A stretch of DNA of 64,000 bases from Pseudorhodobacter sp. PARRP1. Its GTDB lineage: Bacteria > Pseudomonadota > Alphaproteobacteria > Rhodobacterales > Rhodobacteraceae. The position numbers and the translations under genes are program-made. The notes beneath the pieces are model-generated. The model was not told the DNA's origin. It was given only the letters and a program-made list of their open reading frames with translations, and ran no database searches. Location of the stretch: contig NKIU01000013.1 of assembly GCA_002256245.1 (NCBI GenBank), positions 1 through 64,000 on the forward strand. Reading direction: 5' to 3'. How positions within the stretch are numbered: position 1 is the first letter of the stretch; each line of letters starts with the position of its first letter. Below, piece after piece: positions 34,102 through 42,566 of this stretch.

Positions 34102-35751
34102 ATGAAAGCCAAAACCCGTTTTCTGCTAGGCACGATGATGGTGGGAGCACTTGCAAGTGCAGCGCCCAGCGTCTGGGCCTCCAGTCACCGCGAAGCGCCC
34201 GGCATTGCCGGTATGCCGCGCGTCGATGCAACCGATTTCTACATGTTCCGCAGCTACGAAGCGGGCCGTGCGGGCTATGTGACCCTGATTGCGAACTATA
34301 GCCCCCTGCAAGCGCCATATGGCGGGCCGAACTACTTCGCGCTCGACAACGATGCGGTCTATGAGATTCACATCGACAACGACGGCGACGCGAAAGAGAA
34401 CCTGACCTTCCAGTTCAACTTTGACAGTGCTTTGGTCGAGGGTGGCAAAGGCAAGACCTACAACATCGGCGGCACCACCGTGTCCGGTCCGCTGCGTCAG
34501 GCTGGCCAGATCGGCACCGCAGCCAATGATCCGAACATCAATGAGACTGAATCCTACACGATCAAAATGATTACGGATGATCGTCGCAAGGGCAAGGTCT
34601 CTAATGTGACAAAGATCGGCGGCGGTGGTGGCACGACTTTCGTCAAGCCAATCGACAATATCGGCAATAAAACGATTCCGAACTATCCCGATTACGCCAA
34701 AAGCCACGTTTACAACGTCACGATTCCGGGCTGCGCGCAGCCGGGTCGGGTGTTTGTGGGCCAGCGGGCAGAAGCCTTTGCTGTCAACCTCGGCGAAGTC
34801 TTTGACCTTGTGAACCTCGTCCCGCTGCAAGGCGCGTCGAACCCTGCCTATCCACAATACAACACGACCAGCCCCTTTGCGGGCGGCATGGTGCAAAACC
34901 GCGCCAACGACGACCTGATTGGCAAGGCCAACACGACCTCACTGGCTTTGGAGCTGCCGATTTCTTGCGTCACTGGCACGGGTAATGGCGTGATCGGCGC
35001 CTGGACCACTGCGAGCCTGCCGCAGGCTCAGTTGCGCGATCCTTCGCCGACATACAACGGAACTACCCGCCAGGGCGGTGCTTTGGTGCAGGTCTCGCGT
35101 CTCTCGGCACCTTTGGTGAACGAGATCGTCATCGGCCTGAAGGACAAAGACCTCTTCAACGCCGCACGCCCGACCCAAGATGGCGCTCTTGCGACCTATG
35201 TGACCAACCCGGTGTTCCCTGCTCTGCTGGACGCTTTGTTCCGCACGGCCGTCGGCGCTACCTCGAACATTGCGCCAAGCAACTTCCCGCGCAATGATCT
35301 TGTCACCGCGTTCCTGACCGGCATTCCGGGCTTTAACCAGATGAAGACCGTGACGGGTTCGGAGATGATGCGCCTGAACACCGGCGTCCCGGCGACCCCA
35401 CGCGCCAACCAAAATGTCTTTGGTGTTGTTGCTGAAGATCTGGCGGGCTTCCCGAACGGACGTCGACCGGGCGATGATGTTGTTGATATCGAGTTGCGAG
35501 TGGCAATGGGCGCTTTGTGCCACGACCTGCCACTGGGCGCAGAACTGGGCGTTCCCGGTGCCGTGGAAAATACGCCTTCGGACAACGTCAACCTCAAGCT
35601 CTGCGGTTCGACGTCTGAAGCCAGCCGAGCGGCTGCTCCGGTTGGTCAAGCTGCATTTACCGACGGCGCGCCAACAAGCGCTGCCGAACTGCTTGACGTC
35701 TTCCCCTACCTGAACCCGCCGATCGCTGGTTCGCCACAAATGGGGGGCTGA
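34102..35751 (+). CDS. Secreted DUF4331 protein, candidate T2SS cargo
   Basis: This 549-residue protein has a Sec signal peptide (MKAKTRFLLGTMMVGALA...) with likely cleavage after A26 (SVWA-SSHREAP). The mature start SSHREAPGIAGMPRVDATDFY is the typical DUF4331 opening. IHIDNDGDAKENLTF (about 89-103) is an Asp-rich loop that may bind calcium. Several Cys (in IPGCAQ, ISCVTG, ALCHDL and KLCGS) could form disulphides outside the cytoplasm. A perfect AGGAGG lies at 34092-34097, so expression may be high. It is followed four bases later by a small lipoprotein gene and then by type II secretion genes. The family's function is unknown; secretion by the adjacent T2SS is inference. Confidence 0.88.
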   Translation: MKAKTRFLLGTMMVGALASAAPSVWASSHREAPGIAGMPRVDATDFYMFRSYEAGRAGYVTLIANYSPLQAPYGGPNYFALDNDAVYEIHIDNDGDAKENLTFQFNFDSALVEGGKGKTYNIGGTTVSGPLRQAGQIGTAANDPNINETESYTIKMITDDRRKGKVSNVTKIGGGGGTTFVKPIDNIGNKTIPNYPDYAKSHVYNVTIPGCAQPGRVFVGQRAEAFAVNLGEVFDLVNLVPLQGASNPAYPQYNTTSPFAGGMVQNRANDDLIGKANTTSLALELPISCVTGTGNGVIGAWTTASLPQAQLRDPSPTYNGTTRQGGALVQVSRLSAPLVNEIVIGLKDKDLFNAARPTQDGALATYVTNPVFPALLDALFRTAVGATSNIAPSNFPRNDLVTAFLTGIPGFNQMKTVTGSEMMRLNTGVPATPRANQNVFGVVAEDLAGFPNGRRPGDDVVDIELRVAMGALCHDLPLGAELGVPGAVENTPSDNVNLKLCGSTSEASRAAAPVGQAAFTDGAPTSAAELLDVFPYLNPPIAGSPQMGG

Positions 35752-35755
35752 TTTC

Positions 35756-35980
35756 ATGACTTCGAGAAAGCAACTCTTCCTGAGCTGTGCTGGTGCCATG
35801 GCCATTCTGGCTGCCTGCGGTGGCGGCAATGGCGGCCAAGTGCAAAGTCAGTTTGGCAGCCAGTTCGCGGCGGCGTTTAACGGCGGAGCAAACTTTGATC
35901 CGAAAGACGATCCCAATCTTGTCATCACCTATATGGGCAAAACCGGCGTGGATTACACGGCGGATCCCATCGACATCTGA
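35756..35980 (+). CDS. Small lipoprotein, partner of the DUF4331 protein
   Basis: The 74-residue protein has a short signal peptide ending in the lipobox LAAC, then GGGNGGQVQSQF and a tail containing FDPKDDPNLVITYMGKTGVDYTAD. The Cys would be acylated, and the next residues (GGG) give no inner-membrane retention signal, so the outer membrane is likely. It begins four bases after the DUF4331 stop, indicating a two-gene unit closed by the hairpin at 36025-36052. I do not recognise a wider family. It could anchor the DUF4331 protein at the outer membrane. Confidence 0.75.
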   Translation: MTSRKQLFLSCAGAMAILAACGGGNGGQVQSQFGSQFAAAFNGGANFDPKDDPNLVITYMGKTGVDYTADPIDI

Positions 35981-36024
35981 AGAGCGTCACGCGCGGTAAT
36001 CTGCGCGCCTGACACAAGAATTGG

Positions 36025-36052
36025 AGGGCGGCAGATGCAAGTCTGTCGCCCT
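36025..36052. terminator. Bidirectional terminator hairpin
   Basis: AGGGCGGCAGA (36025-36035) pairs with TCTGTCGCCCT (36042-36052) with one G-T pair and a six-base loop, followed by TTGCTTTG on the plus strand. It lies between the convergent lipoprotein gene and gspK and can stop transcription from the plus strand, possibly from both. Confidence 0.75.
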
Positions 36053-36076
36053 TTGCTTTGCTGCTGTGAGTTGCAA

Positions 36077-36940
36077 TCAGGAGGGAGATGCAGGCAACGT
36101 CACGGGGCTTTGCCGAAAGACCGCCACCACTTCCGCGGCCCCGCCCGGCCCATTGCGCCGTTGGAGCAGGGTCTGCATATGCTGGGCGCTGTCCCCAAGT
36201 GTGACGTCCACCGTCACAAGAAAGTAGCGCGATACAAAGCCGGCCCCCAACGGCAGAATCACATTGGCGGTCGCAAGATCGTCAGCTGTCAAAAAGCCCT
36301 TGCGTTTGCGCAGACCTTCCAGCCGGTTGGCCTGAACGGGGTTATCAGCAAGAACGGCCAACAGGGCGGCAGGTGCGGTATTCAGGTTGATGTCAGTGCG
36401 CCCGGGCAAAACCGTGGTAAGTTCAGAAAGTTGGCTGACCTCGCTTGCTGTCAGGCCCGCCTCGGCGATCAGATCTTGCAATCGGATCAACGGCGCGGGC
36501 TGGGCCAAACGCGCCGCGATGCGCAGAGCAACGTCAGGTTGCAAATCAAGAATTTTGACGATGCGTTGCAAGATTTGCAGGCCCAGCGCGCCACTCTGCG
36601 GGAGGGAATTCAGGTTGAAACGACTTTGAGCGTCTTCAATCTGAAGGGCAAAACTGCCGCCGTCAATCTCGACCTTTTGCTGGCCTGTCTGTGCCCAAGC
36701 CTCGGTCGCATTGTCGGTCTGCAGTGTCTCAGCCATATCGCGGCGCAGGGCAACAATTGCACTGGCCTCTCCTGCCGCAATCAGCGCCAGCGCCTGCCCC
36801 GCAGAACTGTACCTCTGGCTGCGCTGGATCGCGAGATCCGAGAGACTGACCATGGCAAAAACCACTGAAGCGGTGAGCGCAAGGATCACCAGCACATTGA
36901 TCAGCACTACACCGCTTTGCTTGTCGCGCTTGCCCATCAT
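36077..36940 (-). CDS. gspK: Type II secretion minor pseudopilin GspK
   Basis: The 287-residue protein has a prepilin leader ending QSG and the hydrophobic helix VVLINVLVILALTASVVFAMV. Position +5 is Asn rather than Glu, as expected for GspK, the tip pseudopilin. The large globular part includes SRFNLNSLPQ and a duplicated helical region up to DINLNTAPAALLAVLAD, both family hallmarks. It overlaps gspJ by four bases and ends the minus-strand lipoprotein-gspJ-gspK unit. Confidence 0.9.
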   Translation of the reverse strand: MMGKRDKQSGVVLINVLVILALTASVVFAMVSLSDLAIQRSQRYSSAGQALALIAAGEASAIVALRRDMAETLQTDNATEAWAQTGQQKVEIDGGSFALQIEDAQSRFNLNSLPQSGALGLQILQRIVKILDLQPDVALRIAARLAQPAPLIRLQDLIAEAGLTASEVSQLSELTTVLPGRTDINLNTAPAALLAVLADNPVQANRLEGLRKRKGFLTADDLATANVILPLGAGFVSRYFLVTVDVTLGDSAQHMQTLLQRRNGPGGAAEVVAVFRQSPVTLPASPS

Positions 36941-37527
36941 TGCACCTCGGCGGGCAGGATAACGACGCGGCGCAGTTGCGCGCCCTCTGCGGTGGCCATG
37001 GTCACCGTCAGTTCGACGGCAGAGGGGTTAGGCGTGGGCTGCCCCGGCGGGCTTGCGCTATTGGCGGGAGGCCAGATATTGCCCCAACCCGCGCCAGTTT
37101 CGTAAAACTGCCAGGCAACGGCGGCAACATCGTGCAGCAGCGGCTGGCGCGTAGGATCTACCCCTGCCCGCATGGCCACCGTGCGGGTCAACACGCCATC
37201 GACCAAGAGATAGCTCAGTGCAACGCTGCCGCCCGAAGCTTCGGTCGCATTGCGGCGCAATATGAGGGTTACACCTGCAGGGGCGTCCTCCAGCCGCAGG
37301 CTTTGTCCGCGCGCTTGGGTGAAATCAAGCGTCACCAGATGCATCATGCGCTGCGTTTCGGCCAGCCGTTCCAACCGGCCCTCGGTAAGACGCTGTGTGC
37401 GCAAAACCTGATCCAGCATCGAAAAACCTGCCATGCCGATCAGCGCAAAAAGCACCAAGGCCACCAGCACCTCGACCAGCGAAAACCCCGCCGTTGGATC
37501 GCGGCGATGGCAGGGGGACTGAGTCAC
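36937..37527 (-). CDS. gspJ: Type II secretion minor pseudopilin GspJ
   Basis: This 196-residue pseudopilin has leader RDPTAG and helix FSLVEVLVALVLFALIGMAGF with Glu at +5. The body contains RLTEGRLERLAETQRMMHLVTLDFTQ, typical of GspJ, and GVTLILRR and GAQLRRVV strands. It forms the GspI-J-K tip complex. It overlaps the upstream lipoprotein gene and gspK by four bases each. Confidence 0.9.
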   Translation of the reverse strand: MTQSPCHRRDPTAGFSLVEVLVALVLFALIGMAGFSMLDQVLRTQRLTEGRLERLAETQRMMHLVTLDFTQARGQSLRLEDAPAGVTLILRRNATEASGGSVALSYLLVDGVLTRTVAMRAGVDPTRQPLLHDVAAVAWQFYETGAGWGNIWPPANSASPPGQPTPNPSAVELTVTMATAEGAQLRRVVILPAEVQ

Positions 37528-38648
37528 GTGCCGGCAACTTCGCCCAAGGCAACCGCCTGACCGTTCTCGATGCCAAGCACCGTCAGATCGCGCTGGCAGC
37601 GCCCTGTCGGCAAAAAGCGAAACGCCCCCAAAACGCCGGTAAAGCCCGCGCTGCGCGTGATGCCCTTGCGCGAAAGTGCGCCCGCCTCGCCCAAGCCCAC
37701 CGCGAGCAGCGCGGCATCATACCCCAAGGCCGCCACAGTGCCCGGTTGCTCGCCAAATGCGGCCTGAAAGCGGTCGGCGAAAGGCAGGAAAAGATCTGGT
37801 GGCGGGGCCGCAAACCAAGCCCCCGCGAGATCGCCGTTGCCTGCCACATCATCAACGCCCCATTGCACTGAACCGAGTATTTGCATGCCATTGCCCTGAA
37901 GCGCTGCAGCAAACTTGGTTAAGGTCGCGCCGCCATCAGGCAAATAGACCGCTTGCGGCAAGGTGCCCCCACTTGCCGATTTCAGCGCCTCTGCCAAGCC
38001 CGCCGCGGCCGGATCACGCAGCAGGGTTGCAGTCAGCATGATCCCGCCCGCCGCCGCGATACTGCGCGCGGCCTGCACCGAAGCCTCGCCCAAAGGACCA
38101 GCCCGCGCCACCACGGCAATGCGTGTCAGATTTTGCGCCTTTGCATAGCTGAACATTGTTGACACCGATTGCGCGGGCGTGATGCCCATCACGAAAGCGC
38201 CCTGCGCCCCCAGCGTGTCATCATTGGAGAAGCTGATCACCGGAACCTTGCCGGCAACTGCCACAACGGCAGGCGTCTGATCGGACTTAAGCGGCCCAAG
38301 CAGCAGCTTTGCCCCCGCAGCCAGCGCCTGCTGCGCCGCAGCCGCAGCACCTACGGCTGTATCCGCGGTATCATATATCTTCGGCGCCGCCCCGGCAGGC
38401 GAACCTTGGGTCACAAGACTGGCAGCATGGGCCATATTTTGTCCCAAAGCTGCGGCAGACCCTGTAAGAGGAAGCAACAGCGCGGCATCGCGCCCGCCAA
38501 TACCAGAGCCTGCCTTAAACGGCCCCGCAGCAATTGCGCCGCAGCCAGATAAGGATCCAGCCACCAAGGGGAGTGTGACGCTTGCAAGAACCGAACGAGC
38601 AAACCAGCGGCGCGTTATCTCGGTGGCGGCATAGAGCTCTTTGGTCAT
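37524..38648 (-). CDS. LivK-like periplasmic lipoprotein embedded in the T2SS cluster
   Basis: The 374-residue protein has an N-terminal twin-Arg-like segment (TRRWFARSVLASVTLPLVAGS) and a lipobox-like LSGC, then a type 1 periplasmic-binding-protein (Peripla_BP_6/LpoA-like) fold: ALLLPLTGSAAALGQNM, LLLGPLKSDQTPAVVAVA, PVISFSNDD, RIAVVARAGPLGEASVQAA. Such folds occur in Leu/Ile/Val binding proteins and in penicillin-binding-protein activators. It is coupled to gspJ and gspK and is not a standard T2SS component, so it may help the secretin cross peptidoglycan or sense a ligand. Its 5' end overlaps the divergent gspN start by 67 bases. Confidence 0.78.
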   Translation of the reverse strand: MTKELYAATEITRRWFARSVLASVTLPLVAGSLSGCGAIAAGPFKAGSGIGGRDAALLLPLTGSAAALGQNMAHAASLVTQGSPAGAAPKIYDTADTAVGAAAAAQQALAAGAKLLLGPLKSDQTPAVVAVAGKVPVISFSNDDTLGAQGAFVMGITPAQSVSTMFSYAKAQNLTRIAVVARAGPLGEASVQAARSIAAAGGIMLTATLLRDPAAAGLAEALKSASGGTLPQAVYLPDGGATLTKFAAALQGNGMQILGSVQWGVDDVAGNGDLAGAWFAAPPPDLFLPFADRFQAAFGEQPGTVAALGYDAALLAVGLGEAGALSRKGITRSAGFTGVLGAFRFLPTGRCQRDLTVLGIENGQAVALGEVAGT

Positions 38649-39355
38649 CGGTCGTGCTCCTCGGAATTCTGGCGTTTCTGGTGTCTTTGATACTTTACAT
38701 GCCTGCGCGGTTTGCCGCCCGCACCATCGGCCTGCCCGCGGAGTCTTTGCGCATGTCCGGCACCATCTGGAATGGCTTCACCAGATTAGACGACGCCCAC
38801 ACACTCTCGTGGGAAACTTCGGGCTGGGCAAGCCTGCAACGCATGGCGCTGGTGGTGAACTGGCACCTGACGGGGCAGGACACAGACCTGCTCGGCCGCC
38901 TTGCCGTGCCGCTGCCGCCTCGAGCTGACCTGGCAGAACTGGACGCCGTACGTGGGCGCGTGGGTTGGCCTTTGGTCGAAGCGGTGCTGCCCGGCCTTGC
39001 CATCCGCTGCGATGCATACGCCGTGCTTGATGGTGTGCAAGTGTCGCTGACGAAAGGACTGCGGCGCGCGGCGGGCACTATCGTAGCCCCTGCGGGATCC
39101 TGCCTTAACCTGCAATCGGACGCGCCCGCTGTTGCCACTCCAAACTTAAGTGCGGTCTTGGGCAGTGACGACGCTGGTCTGGTCGCGGTCTTGGTGCAGA
39201 GCGAAGCGCCGACTGTGCCGCTTGCCACAGCAAAACTTACCAATTCTGACCAGATTGTCGTCACTATCCATGCGGCAGGCGCCGCCATGGTGCCTGGAAT
39301 GCCCGCGAGCGCCGACAGCGAGATCGAAATGCCGCTTTCGACCCTGATTCCCTGA
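38582..39355 (+). CDS. gspN: Type II secretion protein GspN
   Basis: This 257-residue bitopic membrane protein has a short cytoplasmic N-terminus, a helix LWSSVVLLGILAFLVSLILYMPARF and a periplasmic domain with LRMSGTIWNG, the typical GspN opening. It starts at TTG 38582, nine bases after GGGA (38569-38572). A later start would cut the cytoplasmic tail. It is the only plus-strand gene between two minus units: it overlaps the LivK-like gene head to head by 67 bases and ends four bases before the gspF stop tail to tail. GspN is an optional T2SS component of uncertain role. Confidence 0.83.
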   Translation: MQEPNEQTSGALSRWRHRALWSSVVLLGILAFLVSLILYMPARFAARTIGLPAESLRMSGTIWNGFTRLDDAHTLSWETSGWASLQRMALVVNWHLTGQDTDLLGRLAVPLPPRADLAELDAVRGRVGWPLVEAVLPGLAIRCDAYAVLDGVQVSLTKGLRRAAGTIVAPAGSCLNLQSDAPAVATPNLSAVLGSDDAGLVAVLVQSEAPTVPLATAKLTNSDQIVVTIHAAGAAMVPGMPASADSEIEMPLSTLIP

Positions 39356-39359
39356 GCGC

Positions 39360-40595
39360 TCATTTCGTCACCAGGCCATTCATCGATACGATCGGCAGCA
39401 GAATCGCCAGCACCATCACCATGACCATCCCGCCCATCAACAGCAAGATCGCAGGCTCGGCCAAGGCCACGACAGCCTTGACCCAGGCATCCAGATCGCG
39501 CTGCTGATCCGTTGCGGCATGATCCAACGCAGCGCCAAGGTTGCCCGTCGCTTCGCCGCTGGCCACCATCGCCACCAGCATTGGCGGAAAAACCGCGGCA
39601 TCCTCCATCGCGCGCTTCAGGCTGGAGCCCTGACGGACCTTGTCCGTAACGTCGGCCACGCGGGCGCGCACGTGCAAATTCGGTGTCACATCAGCCGCTG
39701 CCACTAGTGCCTCAAGCAGCGGCACGCGGCTTTGCACAAGCGTAGAAAGCGTGCCCGCAAACTGGCTTGCATTCATCCGCTGAACCAATTTCGCGGTAAG
39801 CCTGCCTTCGGCCAGCACTCTGTGCCAGCGCAAACGATTGCGCGGGATCTGAAGCCAGCGGATCCAGCCAAAAATACCCGCCGCCACTGCAATCGCGGCG
39901 TAAAGGCCGTAGTTGCGCACCAGTGCCGAGACAGCAATCAGCGCGCGGGTCAAAAACGGCAGATCAGTGCCTCGAGAGGTGAAAACACGAACGATGTCGG
40001 GGACGACAAAGGCCATCAGCAGCGTGATGATCGACAGGCTGACCACGGCAAGCAGCGCCGGATAGAGCAAGGCCAGTTGCACCGTCTGGCGATTGTGCGC
40101 GCGGTTTTCCACGAAAGACGCAAGGTGCGTCATCACCTGATCAAGCTTGCCCGCCTGCTCGCCCGCCCGGACGGAGGCACGGTAAAAATCGGAGAATATC
40201 TGCGGATAATGCGCCAGAGCGTCGCCAAAGCTGCGTCCCTCCATCACCGAAGCGCGCACGTTCAGCAAAGTGCCCGCGACTTTCGGCGGCATGCCTTGGG
40301 CAATGGTGGAAAGCGCATCCTCGATCCGCAGGCCCGAGCTCAACAGCGTTGCCATCTGTCGCGTCACCAGCGTGAGCGAAGCAAGCGGCATGCGCGGGCC
40401 GGCCTTGGTCACGCGGGGCTTTCCCGGCTTGTCAGCGGTTTGCGTGCGCTCTGTTTTGGCGCTGGCCACCACTTCCACGGGCAAAAGCTGGCGCGCACGC
40501 AATTGCTGTCGGGCAGCCGTCAGCGAGACCGCCTCAAGAATGCCGTTTTGTGGCTTGCCCGCATCGTCCAATGCCTTGAAGCGGAAAGCGGGCAT
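39360..40595 (-). CDS. gspF: Type II secretion inner-membrane platform protein GspF
   Basis: The 411-residue protein has an N-terminal strand MPAFRFKALDDAGKPQNGILEA, two repeated cytoplasmic T2SSF domains (about residues 75-200 and 280-400) and three membrane helices, with TRQMATLLSSGLRIEDALS and LSTLVQSRVPLLEAL as the repeat signatures. It forms the base that transmits GspE motion to the pseudopilus. It lies four bases after the gspE stop in the gspL-M-E-F unit. Confidence 0.95.
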   Translation of the reverse strand: MPAFRFKALDDAGKPQNGILEAVSLTAARQQLRARQLLPVEVVASAKTERTQTADKPGKPRVTKAGPRMPLASLTLVTRQMATLLSSGLRIEDALSTIAQGMPPKVAGTLLNVRASVMEGRSFGDALAHYPQIFSDFYRASVRAGEQAGKLDQVMTHLASFVENRAHNRQTVQLALLYPALLAVVSLSIITLLMAFVVPDIVRVFTSRGTDLPFLTRALIAVSALVRNYGLYAAIAVAAGIFGWIRWLQIPRNRLRWHRVLAEGRLTAKLVQRMNASQFAGTLSTLVQSRVPLLEALVAAADVTPNLHVRARVADVTDKVRQGSSLKRAMEDAAVFPPMLVAMVASGEATGNLGAALDHAATDQQRDLDAWVKAVVALAEPAILLLMGGMVMVMVLAILLPIVSMNGLVTK

Positions 40596-40599
40596 TGGC

Positions 40600-42090
40600 T
40601 TAACCTTCCTGCGCGACGCGGGCGACGTCTTCCACAGTGGTCAAACCCGCCCTGATCTGGCGCAAGCCATCCGCAATCAGACCGGGGCCCTCGCGTCGGG
40701 CTTGCAGCATCATCTCTGCCTCGGAGGCACCCGCATAGATCAGCGCTTCGATCTCTCGGCTGATGGCCACGACCTCGTAAATCCCTGATCGCCCGCGATA
40801 ACCCTGCCCGTGGCAAACCTCACAGCCGCAGGCGCGGAAAAGGCTGTTTCCCACCGCCAATCCCTCGATCAGTTCGGCATCCTGCGCAGTTGCAGTGTCA
40901 GGCTTACGGCACTCTGGGCAGAGCCTGCGAACAAGCCGCTGCGCCACCACGCCCACCAGCATTGGCGCCAATAAGAAGCGCTCCACCCCCATATCGACCA
41001 GCCGCGACACCGCGCCGATAGCGGTATTGGTATGCAGGGTCGAAAGCACGAAGTGCCCTGTCATTGCCGACTCCACCGCAACTTGTGCCGTCTCGCGGTC
41101 ACGGATCTCGCCGACCATGATCACATCGGGGTCTTGCCGCAAGATGGCGCGCAGGCCGCGCGCAAAGGTCAATTCGGTGCGCGGGTTGACCTGCATCTGC
41201 CCGATTCCATCGACCGAATATTCGATGGGGTCTTCCACCGTCATGATATTGCGCGAGCGGTCGTTCAGATGATCGAGTGCCGCATAAAGTGAGGTGGTCT
41301 TGCCTGATCCCGTCGGCCCTGTCACCAAAAGCATCCCGTCGGGGCGTGCGAGCAGCTTGGTAAACACCTCGCCGTCGCGCGGCGACATGCCCAGCCTGTC
41401 AAGTCCAAAGCGCGTCGCATCGCGGTCTAGAAGACGCATCACGACCCGCTCGCCGTATTGCGACGGAATGGTCGAGACCCGCACATCCACCTCATGCCCG
41501 CCCACGCGCAGCGAAACGCGCCCATCCTGCGGCAGACGTTTTTCCGCGATATCAAGGCGCGCCATCACCTTGATCCGGCTCACCAAAAGCGGTGCCAGCG
41601 CGCGCTTTGGCTCGACCATGGAGCGCAGCACGCCATCTATGCGAAAGCGCACCACCAGCTTGCGCTCTTGTGTTTCGATATGAATATCCGAGGCATTTTC
41701 CTTGATTGCCTCAAGCAAAAGGGCATTGATCAGCCGTACGACAGGCGCATCTTCGGATTGATCGAGAAGGTCATCTACCTCGGCGGTGCGGTCGGCGAGG
41801 CTTGCCAGATCATCATCCGCACCCGCGGCATCAGAGGCATCGCTGGCATTGTCGCGGTACGCCGTTGCGAGGCGTGCCTCAAAAAGCGCCTGTGACAGTG
41901 GCTCGAACCGCAATCCGCTTCCGGCGACGCGCTGCACCTCAACCATCGCGACGATGGAGCAATCGGGACGGGTAAGGCACAACGGCCCCTCGGACCCCAC
42001 CTCAAGGATAACTCCGTGCTGGCGCGCAAAGCCGTAAGGCAGGCCAGTGCGACGGGGCGGGGCAAGGGGTTGCGCATTGTCCATGCTCAT
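40600..42090 (-). CDS. gspE: Type II secretion ATPase GspE
   Basis: The 496-residue ATPase has Walker A GPTGSGKTT (258-266), an Asp box around DPIEYSVDGIGQ, Walker B with DPDVIMVGEIRD (320-331), a His box LSTLHTNTAIGA and a tetracysteine zinc module with C391, C394, C423 and C426. The N-terminal domain (1-120) contacts GspL. It powers pseudopilus assembly from the cytoplasmic face. It overlaps gspM by four bases. Confidence 0.96.
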   Translation of the reverse strand: MSMDNAQPLAPPRRTGLPYGFARQHGVILEVGSEGPLCLTRPDCSIVAMVEVQRVAGSGLRFEPLSQALFEARLATAYRDNASDASDAAGADDDLASLADRTAEVDDLLDQSEDAPVVRLINALLLEAIKENASDIHIETQERKLVVRFRIDGVLRSMVEPKRALAPLLVSRIKVMARLDIAEKRLPQDGRVSLRVGGHEVDVRVSTIPSQYGERVVMRLLDRDATRFGLDRLGMSPRDGEVFTKLLARPDGMLLVTGPTGSGKTTSLYAALDHLNDRSRNIMTVEDPIEYSVDGIGQMQVNPRTELTFARGLRAILRQDPDVIMVGEIRDRETAQVAVESAMTGHFVLSTLHTNTAIGAVSRLVDMGVERFLLAPMLVGVVAQRLVRRLCPECRKPDTATAQDAELIEGLAVGNSLFRACGCEVCHGQGYRGRSGIYEVVAISREIEALIYAGASEAEMMLQARREGPGLIADGLRQIRAGLTTVEDVARVAQEG

Positions 42091-42566
42091 CTCTCCAAAG
42101 CGAAAGTGGTCGAGACCACACCGGGCGCGGGCTTGCGCGTCATCTCGATCTCGCGGACGTTCAAGCCATGCTCGCGGTTAAGGATCTCAAGCCAGAGGAT
42201 CACCCGCTCAAAGGGCGCATCCTCCAGCACGACGCGCGCGCCTGCCCCCTCGGCCTCGAGCCTGCGGATCGTCACCTGTGCCGTGGCCGCACTGTCGGTG
42301 AGGATCACCGGGATCGGTCGGTTATCGAGCACCGCACTCGCCGCACCTTGGGCCGAGAAATTTGGGTTCTGCATTGCCGAAAAGCCTGCTTCATAAAGCG
42401 CGATCTTCGCTTGCAAGTCGGCGCGGTGCTGGCGCAAGGGCTGCCAGATCAGGCTCACGCTTAGCCAAACTAGACCCAGCCCAAGACCGACGGCCAACAA
42501 CACCCGCTCGCGCGGTGTGCGCTGGTCAAGCCACTCGGCTAATCGGTTGCGGTAAAGCTGCATCAT
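42087..42566 (-). CDS. gspM: Type II secretion protein GspM
   Basis: This 159-residue bitopic protein has a cytoplasmic start MMQLYRNRLAEWLDQRTPRER, one membrane helix (VLLAVGLGLGLVWLSVSLIW) and a periplasmic ferredoxin-like domain. It partners GspL in the inner-membrane platform. It was assigned by position between gspL and gspE, size and topology, because GspM sequences diverge strongly. The start overlaps gspL by four bases. Confidence 0.85.
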   Translation of the reverse strand: MMQLYRNRLAEWLDQRTPRERVLLAVGLGLGLVWLSVSLIWQPLRQHRADLQAKIALYEAGFSAMQNPNFSAQGAASAVLDNRPIPVILTDSAATAQVTIRRLEAEGAGARVVLEDAPFERVILWLEILNREHGLNVREIEMTRKPAPGVVSTTFALER

